Part shown: in pieces, positions 10,965 through 21,960 of the stretch
How the letters are laid out: each line of letters opens with the position of its first letter
How positions within the stretch are numbered: position 1 is the stretch's first letter
Assembly (NCBI GenBank): GCA_033961575.1
Contig: CM066737.1
Coordinates: forward strand, 88,966,271 to 89,030,270
Source of the DNA: Aselliscus stoliczkanus
Lineage: Eukaryota; Chordata; Mammalia; Chiroptera; Hipposideridae
Direction: 5' to 3'
DNA: 64,000 bases
The notes under the pieces: generated by a model
The model's database searches: none
What the model was told of the DNA's origin: nothing
What the model saw: only the letters and a program-made list of their open reading frames with translations
Translations under genes and position numbers: made by a program

Positions 10965-11575
10965 TCCCTGGGGGATATGAGGGTAATAAATGATCTTAAC
11001 TCAACAGACCACCTTATAAGCATGCTAATGACGTTCCCGGCTTTTTTGTTACTCTTGTTAATGGCATTTAACAAGCAGAAAGATACCCCCAAAGTCCCTA
11101 TCTATAAAATGTTTTTAGCAGGATATACTTAGTCTGGTTACTTTACTTACTGTAAATAAACCTGGAATTTATGGGTTTATGAGTCATAACTGGATGGAAA
11201 ATGGGGCATATTCACATGAGTGTTTTCCTATTTTTGTTGTTAACAGATTATAAAGTGGAAGCCTTTGGAGACTCAACTGGCTTCCTTTCAATGTCAGTGT
11301 TTCTGCATAAATTTTTTTTTAACTTTTCTGTTAATATGAAACCAAAACATATCATAATATGAAAGAACGTGGATATTTGGGGGAGATGTGACTGATTACT
11401 TCGGGTTCTTCCAGAGAAAGAGTGTTTGATCTGTATCTGGTATGTCCCTGTAATTTTTTGAATCATTAGTAAAGATTGGTGCTAGGTAAGAATCTATGAT
11501 TTATGTGAGTCCAATTTGAAACTCAACTCTTTATACTTACACAATATGTATTTCTTGTGACTTAAAAAGTCCCTT
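10965..11575. other. Single-copy AT-rich sequence
   Basis: No repeat family or coding signal recognised. Confidence 0.35.
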
Positions 11576-11579
11576 CGCA

Positions 11580-11768
11580 GGGTGACCGGTTAGCTCAGTT
11601 GGTTAAAGCATGGTGCTGATAACACCAAGGTTGCCGGTTCGATCCCCACATGGGCCACTGTGAGCTGCATCCTCCTTAAAGTACTCAACTATGCCATTGT
11701 GGCATGAAAGCAATGTGTAACCAATGACCATCGCTGTTCCCCAATAAAATTTAAACAAAAACCAAAAG
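11580..11768 (+). mobile_element. SINE family D (tRNA-Ile-like head, hAT-like tail)
   Basis: GGGTGACCGGTTAGCTCAGT head with box B GGTTCGATCCCC and the anticodon-arm-like GGTGCTGATAACACC. The tail includes CAACTATGCCATTGTGGCAT, GAAAGCAATGTGTAACCAAT and TGTTCCCCAATAAAAT. The tail resembles an internal part of a common hAT-Charlie MER element. Best-preserved D copy in the window. Confidence 0.92.
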
Positions 11769-11944
11769 GCCAGGGTCAAGATTAGTGAGAGCTCTAACAG
11801 ATGTACATTTCTACATTGGAAATTATATAAATGACATTTCATTTTTTCAAAGTTACCCTGGAATAGATCTTAGAGATAGCAAGGACCTCTATAATGGCCT
11901 TGAGTTCCTACGTCACCTTTACCGTTTAGTTTTGAGATGTTTTT

Positions 11945-12070
11945 GTTAATTCTCAGGTCCTTGTCTCCCCAGTTAGGCAGTGAACTTCTTGATAATGCTT
12001 GTGCCTTATGCAGCATTGCATTCTTCTTAGCACTTTATTATCTCACATGTAAAAAATTGAGAATAAATAC
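11945..12070 (+). repeat. L2 3' end
   Basis: CTCAGGTCCTTGTCTCCCCA, then GGCAGTGAACTTCTTGATAA, then TTGCATTCTTCTTAGCACTT resembles the L2 3' region (CCCC-AGACTGTGAGCTCCTTGAGGGCAG...). Diverged. Confidence 0.5.
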
Positions 12071-12811
12071 TTGATACTTTGTTTTGATTTTGAGGATTAA
12101 GCACAATTGGGGAAACGGAGCTATAATCCTAATAGGTATTCTTGTAAAGGAAGAGATAATGACAGATTCAAGGTGTTCCATATGTTTTTATTCTAGGTAA
12201 TCCCACTAGAATTACAGTTCGTTAAATTATATTTTGGAAGCAATTTCAACCATCAGTTCATTCATTTCCTGTATTTCAATTGGTTGAGAGCAGAGAGAAA
12301 TGCTTGATGGGTGTGGTTGCCTGGTTGAACTGTTTTATAAACTAAAAATCTTTGAAAGGTGCTGTTTTAGAGAACATTTTTTAGAGAACATTTTAAAGTG
12401 AATGCATTCATTCCTTCAGAACCTCCTGTTGCCAAAACTGTTGTGAGGATATCTTTAGAAAATACCTTCAAATCCTATTTCCATCAAAATCCACAGGCTG
12501 CCTTCAGGGGCTAAGTTTGTTCAGTGAGTGCATATAAGCCTATGTCTTCATATTCAAAGAATTTGAAAGAAGCTGAGATGAGATAGGTGGTAGAATCTGA
12601 GACACTGAAGCTAGCCATGGTGGCATCCAATGGGGAAGAAAAGCCCTCAAGTTTGGCATTCAGTTCTTGCCATTCTCTGGTAAATATTTCCTGTCATTAT
12701 CGAACACATAGAAAGCAGATTAATTACATAAATGTCTGATGTTGATAATAAGATAGTTTTTTTTTTCAGGTAAGGTTTTGTTTGGTTTGATTTGGTAGGA
12801 GGGAAAGTCAT
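12071..12811. other. Single-copy sequence
   Basis: Nothing recognised apart from a 15-bp direct repeat TTTTAGAGAACATTT near 12366-12395. Confidence 0.35.
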
Positions 12812-12828
12812 CTCATTATATCTTTTTA

Positions 12829-12931
12829 TTTTATTTTTTGAGGGCAGTGTCACTGACACTCTTATGTGGGACTGAACCGGGGACGCTGGCATCCCAAGCT
12901 AGCGCTTAACCACCGCGCCACTCGGCCGGCC
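12829..12931 (-). mobile_element. SINE family A
   Basis: Inverted full-length A element (variant GGCATCCCAAGC). Target duplication CTCATTATATCTTTTTA is perfect over 17 bp. Confidence 0.95.
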
Positions 12932-12948
12932 CTCATTATATCTTTTTA

Positions 12949-14265
12949 AATAGACTTTATTAGTATCAAGGAAGTTAGAATTGTTTATCTAACTCATATT
13001 TCTTAAACTCAGCTGCCAAGCCATTTCTTTTTACTGTGAGCACTGCAGAGTAGCAAGTCATCCCTACTCTGCTCAGCCTTGTTCATCATCAACAAAATTG
13101 CCAATTACATTTCAAGTCCTTGAATGTATTGCTTGAAGAGATGCATAAGCTAAAAGGAAGCAGCTCGGTGTTGAGGTAGAAGCTTGATCTTTCTATACTG
13201 GATGGTAGATTCAAGGCATACTAATCTTGTTTTGACTTGTGAACTGGAAAAAATTAATATGGAAGGATGAAGAAAACATGTTCAAACTACAAAGTCATTT
13301 TTCCTGAGAAGTTATCTGACTGTAACTATAACTCAGGGTATATAAGAGGGCTCAGATGTGGAACATTTCTTTAAAATTAAAACCTAAAACTCCTGATGTT
13401 TAATAGAATGAATAAAAATAGCTACCTCTGAAGGATCAGGGATGAGCAGAGGAATACTGACTAATATTATCTGACAGTTTGGGCCATACTTTTACAGTCG
13501 TTGCTGTGGCTCAAAAAATATAGAATTCATTCAATAAAACACTGGGAAAAACCAACATAAACATAAAATATTTTAAATTAAAAACACTGAATAAGAACGG
13601 GGGAAAAAAAAATCCCCCAGCAAATCAATATTGCTTGGGGAAGCATGAATCCCAAACCAGCAATATTTTTATCCAAATGACGTCTAGTTCCATAGTGAAC
13701 AAACACCTTTATCACCAAGTTTTATAAATAGCTGAGTGAAGAAAAGAGTACTTAAAGTTGTAGGATATATTTCTCAAAGATGGTGACTGTATTCAGTGTT
13801 TCATGCTTCACTCTGCCAACTTCTACTCAATTTATTCACAGTATTTTATCAATTAGGATTCACTGTTGCTTGTCCTTACCTAAATGTATGTATTACAAAA
13901 CAAAAATAGAGACATGGTAAAATAATTACAAAGGTAATTAATAGTGGTCTATGTAGTGAACAGATTGTTTTTGTGTAGATTAAAAATATACCTAAGAAAA
14001 TGTGTAGAAAATTTAAGTTAGGATATAAAACACCACAGTAAGGCAGAGATGAAATAAACCAATAGGAGATTAAATATAGGCATATGCATCTAAAGATGTA
14101 ATTCTATAGATTTTATAAAAATAATATGTATGTCCTTACATAATTGCATTACTCTTTGAATTTCATTACTCTGGGAAATAAGGGGGGTGATCCTGGACAC
14201 AATAGCATTACTTCTGCTTATAAACCAATCAGAAGGTATAGAAGCCACTCTTAAGTGTATAATAT
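12949..14265. other. Single-copy AT-rich sequence
   Basis: No coding signal and no family I recognise. A small hairpin GGGGGAAAAAAAAATCCCCC lies near 13600-13620. Confidence 0.35.
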
Positions 14266-14279
14266 ACACTATAAAGGTA

Positions 14280-14426
14280 GGGCCAGCTGAGTGGCTTAGT
14301 TGGTTAAGAGCCTACTCAAGAGTGCAAGCTGAGCTCTGAGCAACAGCAGTTTGATGCCCAGCCCGAGCTGAGCTGATGCTGAGCTGCCAGCAGGTGGCAG
14401 GATGGCTCAGCTAAAATAACAAAACT
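14280..14426 (+). mobile_element. SINE family B
   Basis: GGGCCAGCTGAGTGGCTTAG head, box B-like AGTTTGATGCCCAG, repeated GAGCTGAGCTG, and the end GGCAGGATGGCTCAGCT plus tail. Target duplication ACAYTATAAAGGTA has one mismatch. Confidence 0.92.
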
Positions 14427-14585
14427 ACATTATAAAGGTATAATTTAATCCAGTGTTTTTTAATTTAAAAATGAAATTCATGTAAATCCTAATTTGGCAA
14501 TTCTTGATACTTTGACTTGTTTATTACAGTAAATATATTTTTCCAATTTCCAAATTTCGTGTATCCTTTTCAAAGAAAGAAGACT

Positions 14586-14890
14586 ATTTTTTTGTGTTTT
14601 CAATTACAGTTGACATTCAATATTATTTTATATTAGTTTCAGGTGTACAGCATAGTGGTTAGACAATTATATAATTTGTGCAATGATCCCCCTGACTAGT
14701 CTAGTACCCACTTGGCACTATACATAGTTATTACAATATTGTTGATTTTTCTCCTTCTGCTGTACTTTACATCCCCGTGACCATTTTGTAACTGCCAATT
14801 TGTATGTCTCAATCCCTTCCCCTTTCTCACCGAGCCCCCCAGCACCCCTCCCATCTGGCAACCCTCACTTTGTTGTCTGTCTCTATGAAA
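14586..14890 (-). mobile_element. L1 3' UTR, truncated
   Basis: Starts with poly(T), then CAGTTGACATTCAATATTAT, TTAGTTTCAGGTGTACAGCA, ACTAGTCTAGTACCCACTTG and CCATCTGGCAACCCTCACTT. This is the reverse complement of the L1 3' UTR common in Laurasiatherian genomes. Confidence 0.9.
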
Positions 14891-14989
14891 GAAGACAATC
14901 CTTTAAATACCTAACTGCCTGGGGCTTCCTCCGATAGTCTTCTACAATAGTTCAAGTTATACAGCCATAAATAACAACAATATGTTTTG

Positions 14990-15032
14990 TTGGTTGGTTG
15001 GTTGGTTGGTTGGTTGGTTGGTTGGTTGGTTT
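14990..15032 (+). repeat. (GGTT)n microsatellite
   Basis: About ten uninterrupted GGTT units. The G-pair periodicity could allow two-tier G-quadruplexes. Confidence 0.97.
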
Positions 15033-15359
15033 TAATGTTCACAATATAAAGTACACCTATTGCCAAACCTTACTTTCAATTTTGTTACAAATTAGCAAAG
15101 TGTACCTGGTTTGTAAACAAGAAAGCTCTTGAAATTGAGCCAAAAATATACTTTTTCTGCAACCCCAAAGAGGAAAACTTTTGAAATACGAACACTGACC
15201 TTTCTCAGTGTCCCAACAAAGGTCTGATAGAGGTGTTTTGTTTTTGTGTTGTTTTATGCTGGTGCTTTGTTATGGTCCCATTTGAGACCAGACTAGATTG
15301 GCAGGACATCATTGACTGATGTGAATATACTTGGTGGAACATGTGGGATAGGGTGGAGG

Positions 15360-16200
15360 AAATAGGAAGAGCCAGAGTGGAAGGAGAGAGACCACTAGGT
15401 ACGTAGAAAGCACTGGTGGTAAATTAGATCTCGACAATGGTAACAGTGGCGAACATGAGAAGTGGTCGGGGGAAGTATTTTGGAAACAACAGGTCTTGCT
15501 GATGCACTAGAGGTCAGGAGTAAGGGTAACCGGGCAATGCAGATGTCTCCTGGGCATTGGGCTGGAACTTGAATCTGAACAAGTTCGATAGAGAAACACA
15601 AGAGATCTGACAGCTCCAATGGGGTGACTTGAAAAGCTTTGGGTCTCCAGTAATACCCACTGGCCACTCTTTACTCCAAGCACAACAGGCAAACATTTAA
15701 TCTAAAGAAAAGAATGAGCTTGCCAACTAGATGGCCACTCTTTTTTTTTTAATTTATTGGGAAACAGCCATGGTCAATGGTTACACATTGCTTTCATGCT
15801 ACAATGGCATAGTTGACTCTTTTGAGGAGGGCGCAGCTCACAGTGGCCCATGTAGGGATCAAACTGGAAACCTTGGTGTTATCAGCACGACACTCTAACC
15901 AACTGAGCTAACCGGTCACCCCCAGTAGCCACTCTTCTATATAGAAGTCCTGGAGCTCCTTGGCTTTGGAAATGTTAAGTTTGAGGCATCTATTTGGTAT
16001 CCAACCGTGCAGCTGGTAATAGGAATTTCAAGCACAAGGAAGAGGTCCGGCCAAGGGCTCTGACTTTTGGAGTCATCAACATATATATGGTTCTTAGAAT
16101 CATAACATGAGATGCCATCACATTGGGATAAAAGAGGAAACCACAGGACATTTCAATATTAACCTGTTTCTGCTCTGCCAAAGGCAAAAGCATTAATTAA
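15360..16200 (-). repeat. L2 fragment, split by SINE D
   Basis: Contains, on the plus strand, ATGAGAAGTGGTCGGGGGAA, GGAAATGTTAAGTTTGAGGC and TTTTGGAGTCATCAACATAT. These are reverse complements of L2 internal sequence, seen here on both sides of the younger D insertion. The several small minus-strand frames here come from this repeat. Confidence 0.7.
15743..15923 (-). mobile_element. SINE family D
   Basis: Inverted D element: poly(T), AACAGCCATGGTCAATGGTT, CTTTCATGCTACAATGGCAT and CTAACCAACTGAGCTAACCG. Inserted in L2, with GCCACTCTT on both sides. Confidence 0.9.
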
Positions 16201-16204
16201 CAAA

Positions 16205-16470
16205 TTCATTAAATTAATTAATCAAACTTTTTTTATAAAGGCTACTGTGCCAAATATCATATTAAGCATCAGAGCTATGGTAATGAATAACACACGCATA
16301 GCTCCTGCCTGTGTCCTGGAACTCTTGAAGCTCCTGGAATGTCCCTGTCCTCCTAATGGAGGAAATAGACCTGAAACAAATAAGACCTTGACCTGAGATG
16401 AGCCAGGAAAGCAGGCACTTGCTATTAACTACTCCAGCATAAGTTAACATGGCATGTTTTTGTAAAGAAG
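16205..16470. repeat. L2-like fragment
   Basis: CTACTGTGCCAAATATCATA, then ATTAAGCATCAGAGCTATGG, then AATGAATAACACACGCATAG follows the widespread motif 'gtgccaggcactgttctaagcactggggat'. Diverged; orientation not assigned. Confidence 0.45.
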
Positions 16471-16500
16471 TAAAACTGATTATTTATAATGTTTAATGCT

Positions 16501-17023
16501 GGCTGGCTGAGTGGCTCAATTGGATAAGAACTCGCTCAAGAGTGCAAGCTGATAAGATAGGGAACAACAGCTTGACCTGGAGCTGGGCTGTGCCGAGTCC
16601 CAGCGATGGTGTAGGCTGCAGGCCCTGCTGCAGTGGGCTGCCATAGGCTACAGTGAGTGGCCGGCAGCCAGCGTGAGCAGCCGGCAGCTGGTATGAGCTG
16701 CCAAGAGCTGCTGTGAGAGGCTGTCCAGAGGCCGGCGACTGATCTGCCTCAACTAGGAAGAGTGCAATGATGATGCCAACATGGGCCAGTGAAGCAATGT
16801 CCTCCACAACTAGACTGAAGAACAAAAGTTCAACAACTTGTCTGTTCCCCTTCTCCAATTCCCCAATGCTGTTCCCCTCCCCCAATTCCCCAATTTAAAA
16901 AAAAAAAGAGTGGGAGCTGAGCTCTGAGCAACAGCAGTTCGATGAGCAGCCTAAGCTGAGCTGCCGGCTGAGCTGCCAACAGGTGGCAGGATGACTCAGC
17001 TAAAAAATAAATAAGTAAAATAA
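16501..17023 (+). mobile_element. SINE family B interrupted by a 5'-truncated C
   Basis: The head (GGCTGGCTGAGTGGCTCAAT) and the end (GGCAGGATGACTCAGCT plus tail) are B. The whole is bounded by a perfect 13-bp duplication AATGTTTAATGCT. The middle is foreign C-family body (separate entry). Confidence 0.92.
16553..16907 (+). mobile_element. 5'-truncated SINE C nested in B
   Basis: C-family body without its tRNA-like head: ACCTGGAGCTGGGCTGTGCC through CTGTTCCCCTTCTCCAATTC and poly(A). It is bounded by GAGTGCAAGCTGA / GAGTGGGAGCTGA, copies of B sequence, which form its own target duplication (two mismatches). Confidence 0.88.
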
Positions 17024-17059
17024 AATGTTTAATGCTTCAAGTAGAATGAAAACAACCTA

Positions 17060-17436
17060 CAAAAGGTATTAAGCCCATGAAAAGATGTTCAACATCTAGT
17101 CATGAGGGAAGTTCAAGCCAAAACCACAATGAGATACCTCTTCACACTCAGTAGGATGGCTATTGTGAAAAATAAAAATGGAGGGAAAAAATGTTGATTG
17201 AGGATGTGGAAAAATTGGAACACTTATACATTGCTGGTGGGAATGTAAAATGGTACAACCACTGTGAAGAACAATTTGGTAGTTCCTCAAAAAGTTAAAC
17301 ATGGGGGCCAGCCGAGTGGCTCAGTTGGTTAAAAGCTCACTCAAGTGTGCGAGCTGAGCTCTGAGAAACAGCAGTTAGATGCCCAGCCTGAGCTGAGCTG
17401 CTGCTGAGCTGCCAACAAGTGGCAGGATGGCTCAGC

Positions 17437-17487
<51 letters not shown>

Positions 17488-18047
17488 AAAGTTAAACATG
17501 GACTTACCATATAATCCAGCAATTGCACTTCTAAATATATACCCAAAAGAACTAAAAGCAGCAACTCAAACGGATAATTTGTACACTAATGTTCATAGCA
17601 GCATTATTCATAGTATCCAAAAGGTGGAAGCAGCAACGCAAATGTCCATCAACAGATGACCAGATATACAAAATGTGGTACTTACATACAATGGAATATT
17701 ATTCAGCCTTAAAAAGAAAGGAAGGAAATTCTGATAATTCTATAACATGAACCTTGAAACAGTATGCTAAGTGAAAAAAGTCAGACACAAATTGACAAAG
17801 ATTGTATGATTCCACTCATATGAGGTACCTATGATAGTCAGATTCACATCTGACATAGAAAGTAGATCAGTGGTCGCCTAGGAATGGGGTGAAGAAGGAA
17901 GAGAGTTATAGATTAATGGGCAAAAAATTTCTATTTGGGATGATGAAAAGGTTTTGGAAATGGATAGTAGTGATGGTTGTATTCCACACTTAACAGTAGT
18001 TAAAATGGTACATTTCATGTTATCCAGATTTTACCACGAAAAAAAAT
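17060..18047 (+). mobile_element. L1 3' end (ORF2 C-terminal end and 3' UTR)
   Basis: Nucleotide landmarks of L1 ORF2 end: AAACCACAATGAGATACCTC, ATTGCTGGTGGGAATGTAAA, then after the SINE ACCATATAATCCAGCAATTG, AATGGAATATTATTCAGCCT and the 3' UTR (TGGTTGTATTCCACACTTAA). The reading frame is broken. An old L1M-type copy. Confidence 0.9.
17304..17486 (+). mobile_element. SINE family B with long (TAAA)n tail, in L1
   Basis: Full B element followed by about 12 AAAT/TAAA units. Target duplication AAAAGTTAAACATG on both sides is L1 sequence, so this insertion is younger than the L1. Confidence 0.95.
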
Positions 18048-18167
18048 TATTGCCCCCAAAATGAAAGAATTAAGTAATAAATTTGCTTAGGATTTAAATA
18101 AAATAGCTAAAATCCCTGGTTTTTAATTTAATTCTATATTAAAGATCTATATAAAACTATTAAAACA

Positions 18168-18348
18168 AGGGTGGCCAGTTAGCTCAAGTGGTTAGAGTGC
18201 AGGCTCATAACACCCAGGTTGCCGGTTCAATTCCCACATGGCCGCAGAGCTGTGCCCTCCACAACTAGATTGAAATAACTACTTGACTTGGAGCTGATGG
18301 GTCCTGGAAAAACACACTGTTCCCCAATAAAAGTTCTAAAAAAAAACC
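18168..18348 (+). mobile_element. SINE family F
   Basis: GGTGGCCAGTTAGCTCAAGT head, box B GGTTCAATTCC, F body, CCCCAATAAAAGTTCT plus poly(A). Perfect 14-bp duplication AAACTATTAAAACA. Confidence 0.95.
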
Positions 18349-18362
18349 AAACTATTAAAACA

Positions 18363-18855
18363 TATATAAATAAGGTAACTGAAGTAGAGAGCTTTTTCTT
18401 AGGCATCCAAGAATTTTCCTTGTGCTTTAGAAATCTATTGTGTGATTTATCTCCTTGAATTGGCCTTTAATATGGAGTACAATACTATTGCAGAGATTAA
18501 TTGGTGTATTTGTGAATTGTTCTGAAATGCTAAAATGGAAGCATAGAACTATAAAAGGCATTATTATTCATTTAAGAGGCATAGATTATAAGGGTGTCTC
18601 TGATCATTGTTGAAACATAAATGGCCAATTCCACCCATAATTAGCCAATTTAGTATGAAGTTATTTTTACTAGGTATATTTTGTTTAACCTCAGTTAAAT
18701 TTCTAAAAACAGACTGCTGTTTGTTACTACTTTCAAAATTTCACACAAATGCTAAAACATTCTTTAATTCTAATGCACTTATGAAATGGATTCTCCTAAG
18801 AAGAATCTCAAGTATGTAGTTATTTACATACTTGATTGTGTGCTTGACTCGGTCA
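18363..18855. other. Single-copy AT-rich sequence
   Basis: No repeat or coding signal recognised. The 70-codon open frame at 18607-18819 is T/A-rich and unsupported. Confidence 0.35.
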
Positions 18856-19080
18856 TTCATTAACTATTTATTTACCATAGTAGGTGTGCCAGGTACTGTG
18901 CTAGATGCAGGTGCTTACCTTTGGTGAGTAATCTCCCTGCTATCTTTAAAGTATAGCCGAAGAGCAGATAATGGAGTTGGGACACTAAGTATGAGTATGT
19001 TTTAACACAGAAAAAAGAAGGAGGCAATTTAGCAGGCGGGAGCTAGTCAATACAAGGAATTAAAATGACAATATCACCGT
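18856..19080. repeat. L2-like fragment
   Basis: CATTCATTAACTATTTATTT, then GTAGGTGTGCCAGGTACTGT, then GCTAGATGCAGG is the widely dispersed L2-associated motif of the form 'ttcattcaacaaatatttattgag...gtgccaggcactgt'. Confidence 0.55.
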
Positions 19081-19116
19081 TGCTGGAGGGGAGAAAACTT
19101 AAAAAGCTCTCAGACT

Positions 19117-19221
19117 GGGCTGGCCAAGTGACATGGTGGTTAAGAGCTGGCTTGGGACGCCAGCGGACCGGTTCGGATCCCACATATGAGGGTCAGTGAC
19201 ACTGCCCTGTTAAAAAAAAAA
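19117..19221 (+). mobile_element. SINE family A
   Basis: GGGCTGGCCAAGTGACATGG to CTGCCCTG plus poly(A), anticodon-arm-like GGCTTGGGACGCC. Target duplication AAAAGCTCTCRGACT has one mismatch. Confidence 0.93.
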
Positions 19222-19239
19222 AAAAGCTCTCGGACTAAT

Positions 19240-19720
19240 GCATATACATTAGATGAGGACCAATGGGTACAAATATTTGAAGGTTATTGATGAAATCCAG
19301 ATGAAAGACAATGGTACTTGCACCATGAAGATGGTAGTTTGGAAACGTTGAAAAGGAGAGAGATTTGAAAGACATTATGGGGGGCAAAAATCCTTAGGGC
19401 TTGAGGGTACACAACATGGGGAAGGGTTGCAAAAAGAAAAACATGTCAACAGATCATGCCTAAATTTCCAGGCAATGGAGTTGATGACACTTTATAGTGA
19501 GACAGGAAACACAAAGAAAGACCAGATTTGGGGTGGCAATTTGATTGTTGACATTTGAATTTGAGGTGATTTGTGACATCTAAGAAGCATTGCCAAGCAG
19601 ACAGATAATATGTGTCTAGAGTCCAGAAGAAAGGTAGATGGGTTAGGGTCAGGGTTATTAATTTAGATAACATTTGTTTATAACTGAAAGCTGAAATCAT
19701 GGGTGTGAATGAGAATCTAA
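19240..19720 (-). repeat. L2 fragment (internal)
   Basis: Plus-strand text such as GACATTTGAATTTGAGGTGA, GACATCTAAGAAGCATTGCC and GATAATATGTGTCTAGAG parallels the L2 internal 'gttaagtttgaggtgcctattagacatcc' segment. Diverged but collinear. Confidence 0.55.
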
Positions 19721-19798
19721 TGCTAAATTTTATAAGGAAAATTATTGAAGCTCTTTGCTTGTTGAAGTACAGTTGCAGTATTAAAAATCAAATTTTCA

Positions 19799-19904
19799 GG
19801 GCCAGCCGAGTGGCACGGTGGTTAAGCGTTTGCTTGGGAAGCCAGTGGCCCCGGTTCGATCCCACATATGAGGGCCAGTGACACTGCCCTCAAAAAAAAA
19901 AAAG
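19799..19904 (+). mobile_element. SINE family A
   Basis: GGGCCAGCCGAGTGGCACGG to CTGCCCTC plus poly(A). TCAAATTTT on both sides is the target duplication. Confidence 0.93.
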
Positions 19905-20559
19905 TCAAATTTTAAGACTGATTTTTTTTTTTAAATAATAAAGTAATTTAAAAGCCTGGAAACATACACATCAAAGTTATGGTAATGGTTGTAATGTAGG
20001 GGAGGGGCATCAAAGGGGACTTGAATTTTGTCGTCATTGTTTTATTTGTTTAAAAAGAAGCTTTCTGCAAAGACAAAATGTTAACCATTATTAATTCTGG
20101 ACAGTGGGACAAAACATACTTTATATTTTGTATTCTTTTTTATTTCCTAAAACTCTTAATCTGAAACAAACATTTAAAAAAATGCATGATGTGGTCATTC
20201 CCATTTTGTTTGATTAACTTTCTCAGGAAACAAATAAGACATTAATAATTAGATGTTTCCCTAGAAAAATCTAATGGAATCGATTCTGATTTTGGTGTTG
20301 TATAGTAAAGAGTCTAAAGTTTATCACAAAACAAACAAAAAAAAACATCATGATAAACAACTGTAATGTCACTAGCCCATTAAATACTTTGTACCAACTT
20401 GGTTACCTATCAAAGCTTATTTCTGTGAGTAAACTCTTTAATTTTTAATGCTTTGTACTTGATCAGTGAAATTGTACCAAGGTACTTACTCTGACAAGTA
20501 GCTGTTGTCTATAGCCAGAACTAATGCTGAAAAATGATTACATTTGTATTAAAACTACA

Positions 20560-21960
20560 GAACTTTGTTCACTATGTTTTCTTTCCAGTTTGTATAATTT
20601 CTATTGCTCTATCTTCAAGTTCACAGATTCTTTCCTTGTCTGTGTCAAATCTGCAGATGAGCCCATTTAAGGCATTCTTCATTTTTATTACTGTGTTTTG
20701 ATTTCTAGCATTTCCATTTGATTCATTCTTATAGTTTCCATCTCTGTGGAAATTACCTATTTGATTTTGCATAGTGTCTTCCTTTCCTATTAGAGCTTTC
20801 AACATATAAATTGTGGTTATTTTAAATCTCCTGTCTGATGTTTCCAATATCTGAAACATGTCTGAGTCCATGTCTGATGATTGCTTTGTCTCTTTAGACT
20901 GTAATTTTTCTTCCTTTAGGTATGCTTTGTATTTGGGGGTGAAAGCCAAACATCTTATAAAGAGCAGTAGAAACTGAGGTAAATAAACTTTTAGTGTGGT
21001 GATTCACATTAATCTGGTTGGGAGATGGGCTGTGTTTGAATTTGTGGTAGCATCAGTTACCATTGTTAAGATATGTTGTTTCTATGGGCACCAGAGCCTT
21101 CCAGTTCCTCTGGTAACCTTGATTTATTACTGGAGGCTTGTTAGTGTGCTAATGGAGCATAGGGCAAGAACATTCTCTAATGTTCTGATTAACACACAAT
21201 GGACCTGGATGTTGGGGGTGTGGCCGTCACAATTGTTTCTGCCCCTCCCCCAGGGGGAGAACTACTTCAACCTCACTTTCCATTCCTCACTGTGGCTCCA
21301 CCAATGTTCTCTCTGTCCCTGGCCCTAAGGCCCTTTTTCCTGAAGATTAAGGGTTTTTTTCTTTTCTCACCAAGGTGAAATGGGATTGGGGGGCTAGATC
21401 TGGGTGATTTTCCCTTCCCCCAACTTCCATGGTATTTCACCCATGCCCTCAAATGACCTGCTTCCCTCTCCAGGTTCAGCCTTAAGGCCTTAAGGGAAAA
21501 GGGTTCAGATAGGTTCACAGTGGTTAGCTGCTGTGGTCCTTCCCCAGCCAGCACCACCGAAGGTGGGGGAATCTTTCTCCGGATCCTCCCATCACCCCTG
21601 TGAGAGCCTGGTACAGTTCCTGGAGGAAAAAGCCTGCAAATGGTTGCTAACCCTGCTATGACTATGGCCCCAGAAGCTTCCCCCTCTTAAGCCCTCAAGT
21701 GGTCTCCAGAAATTTAATCTCCCTGCCACTTTATATAACATCCTGTGGCTTCTGCCTCATGTGTCCAAATGCTCAAGCCCTGTCTTCTGGATGACAACTC
21801 TCTCTCCAGATTACAGGGTAGTATTTTGTTCCGTGATCTCATTTCTCTGATAGGTTGATGAAAAGTTATTTATCTGCCCAGCTTTTTTCTTGTAAGTATG
21901 GGAGCTACCTCTTTGCAGCTCTCTACATCTCTCAGTTGAAACCAGAAGTCTGAGCAGTAT
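20560..21960 (-). mobile_element. L1M 5' end: 5' UTR and start of ORF1, relic
   Basis: The minus-strand frame at 20949-20572 (125 codons) reads as an L1 ORF1 coiled-coil-like piece with MKNALNGLI and ERICELEDRAIEI, which correspond to the conserved 'MKNAFDGLISRL...ERISELED' region. The sequence to its right, such as TTAATCTGGTTGGGAGATGG and AGGCTTGTTAGTGTGCTAAT, and the end TTGCAGCTCTCTACATCTCT look like an old L1M 5' UTR in reverse. ORF1 is truncated and the RNA-binding part is not seen. L1 ORF1 proteins bind L1 RNA; this copy cannot be functional. Confidence 0.72.

Noticed and set aside
14990..15032. GGTT repeat as an interstitial telomere-like sequence
   Set aside because: The unit is GGTT, not TTAGGG; an ordinary tetranucleotide microsatellite.
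20572..20949. A cellular coiled-coil gene exon
   Set aside because: The peptide aligns by motif (MKNALNGLI, ERICELED) to L1 ORF1 and the flank to L1 5' UTR; it is a transposon relic.
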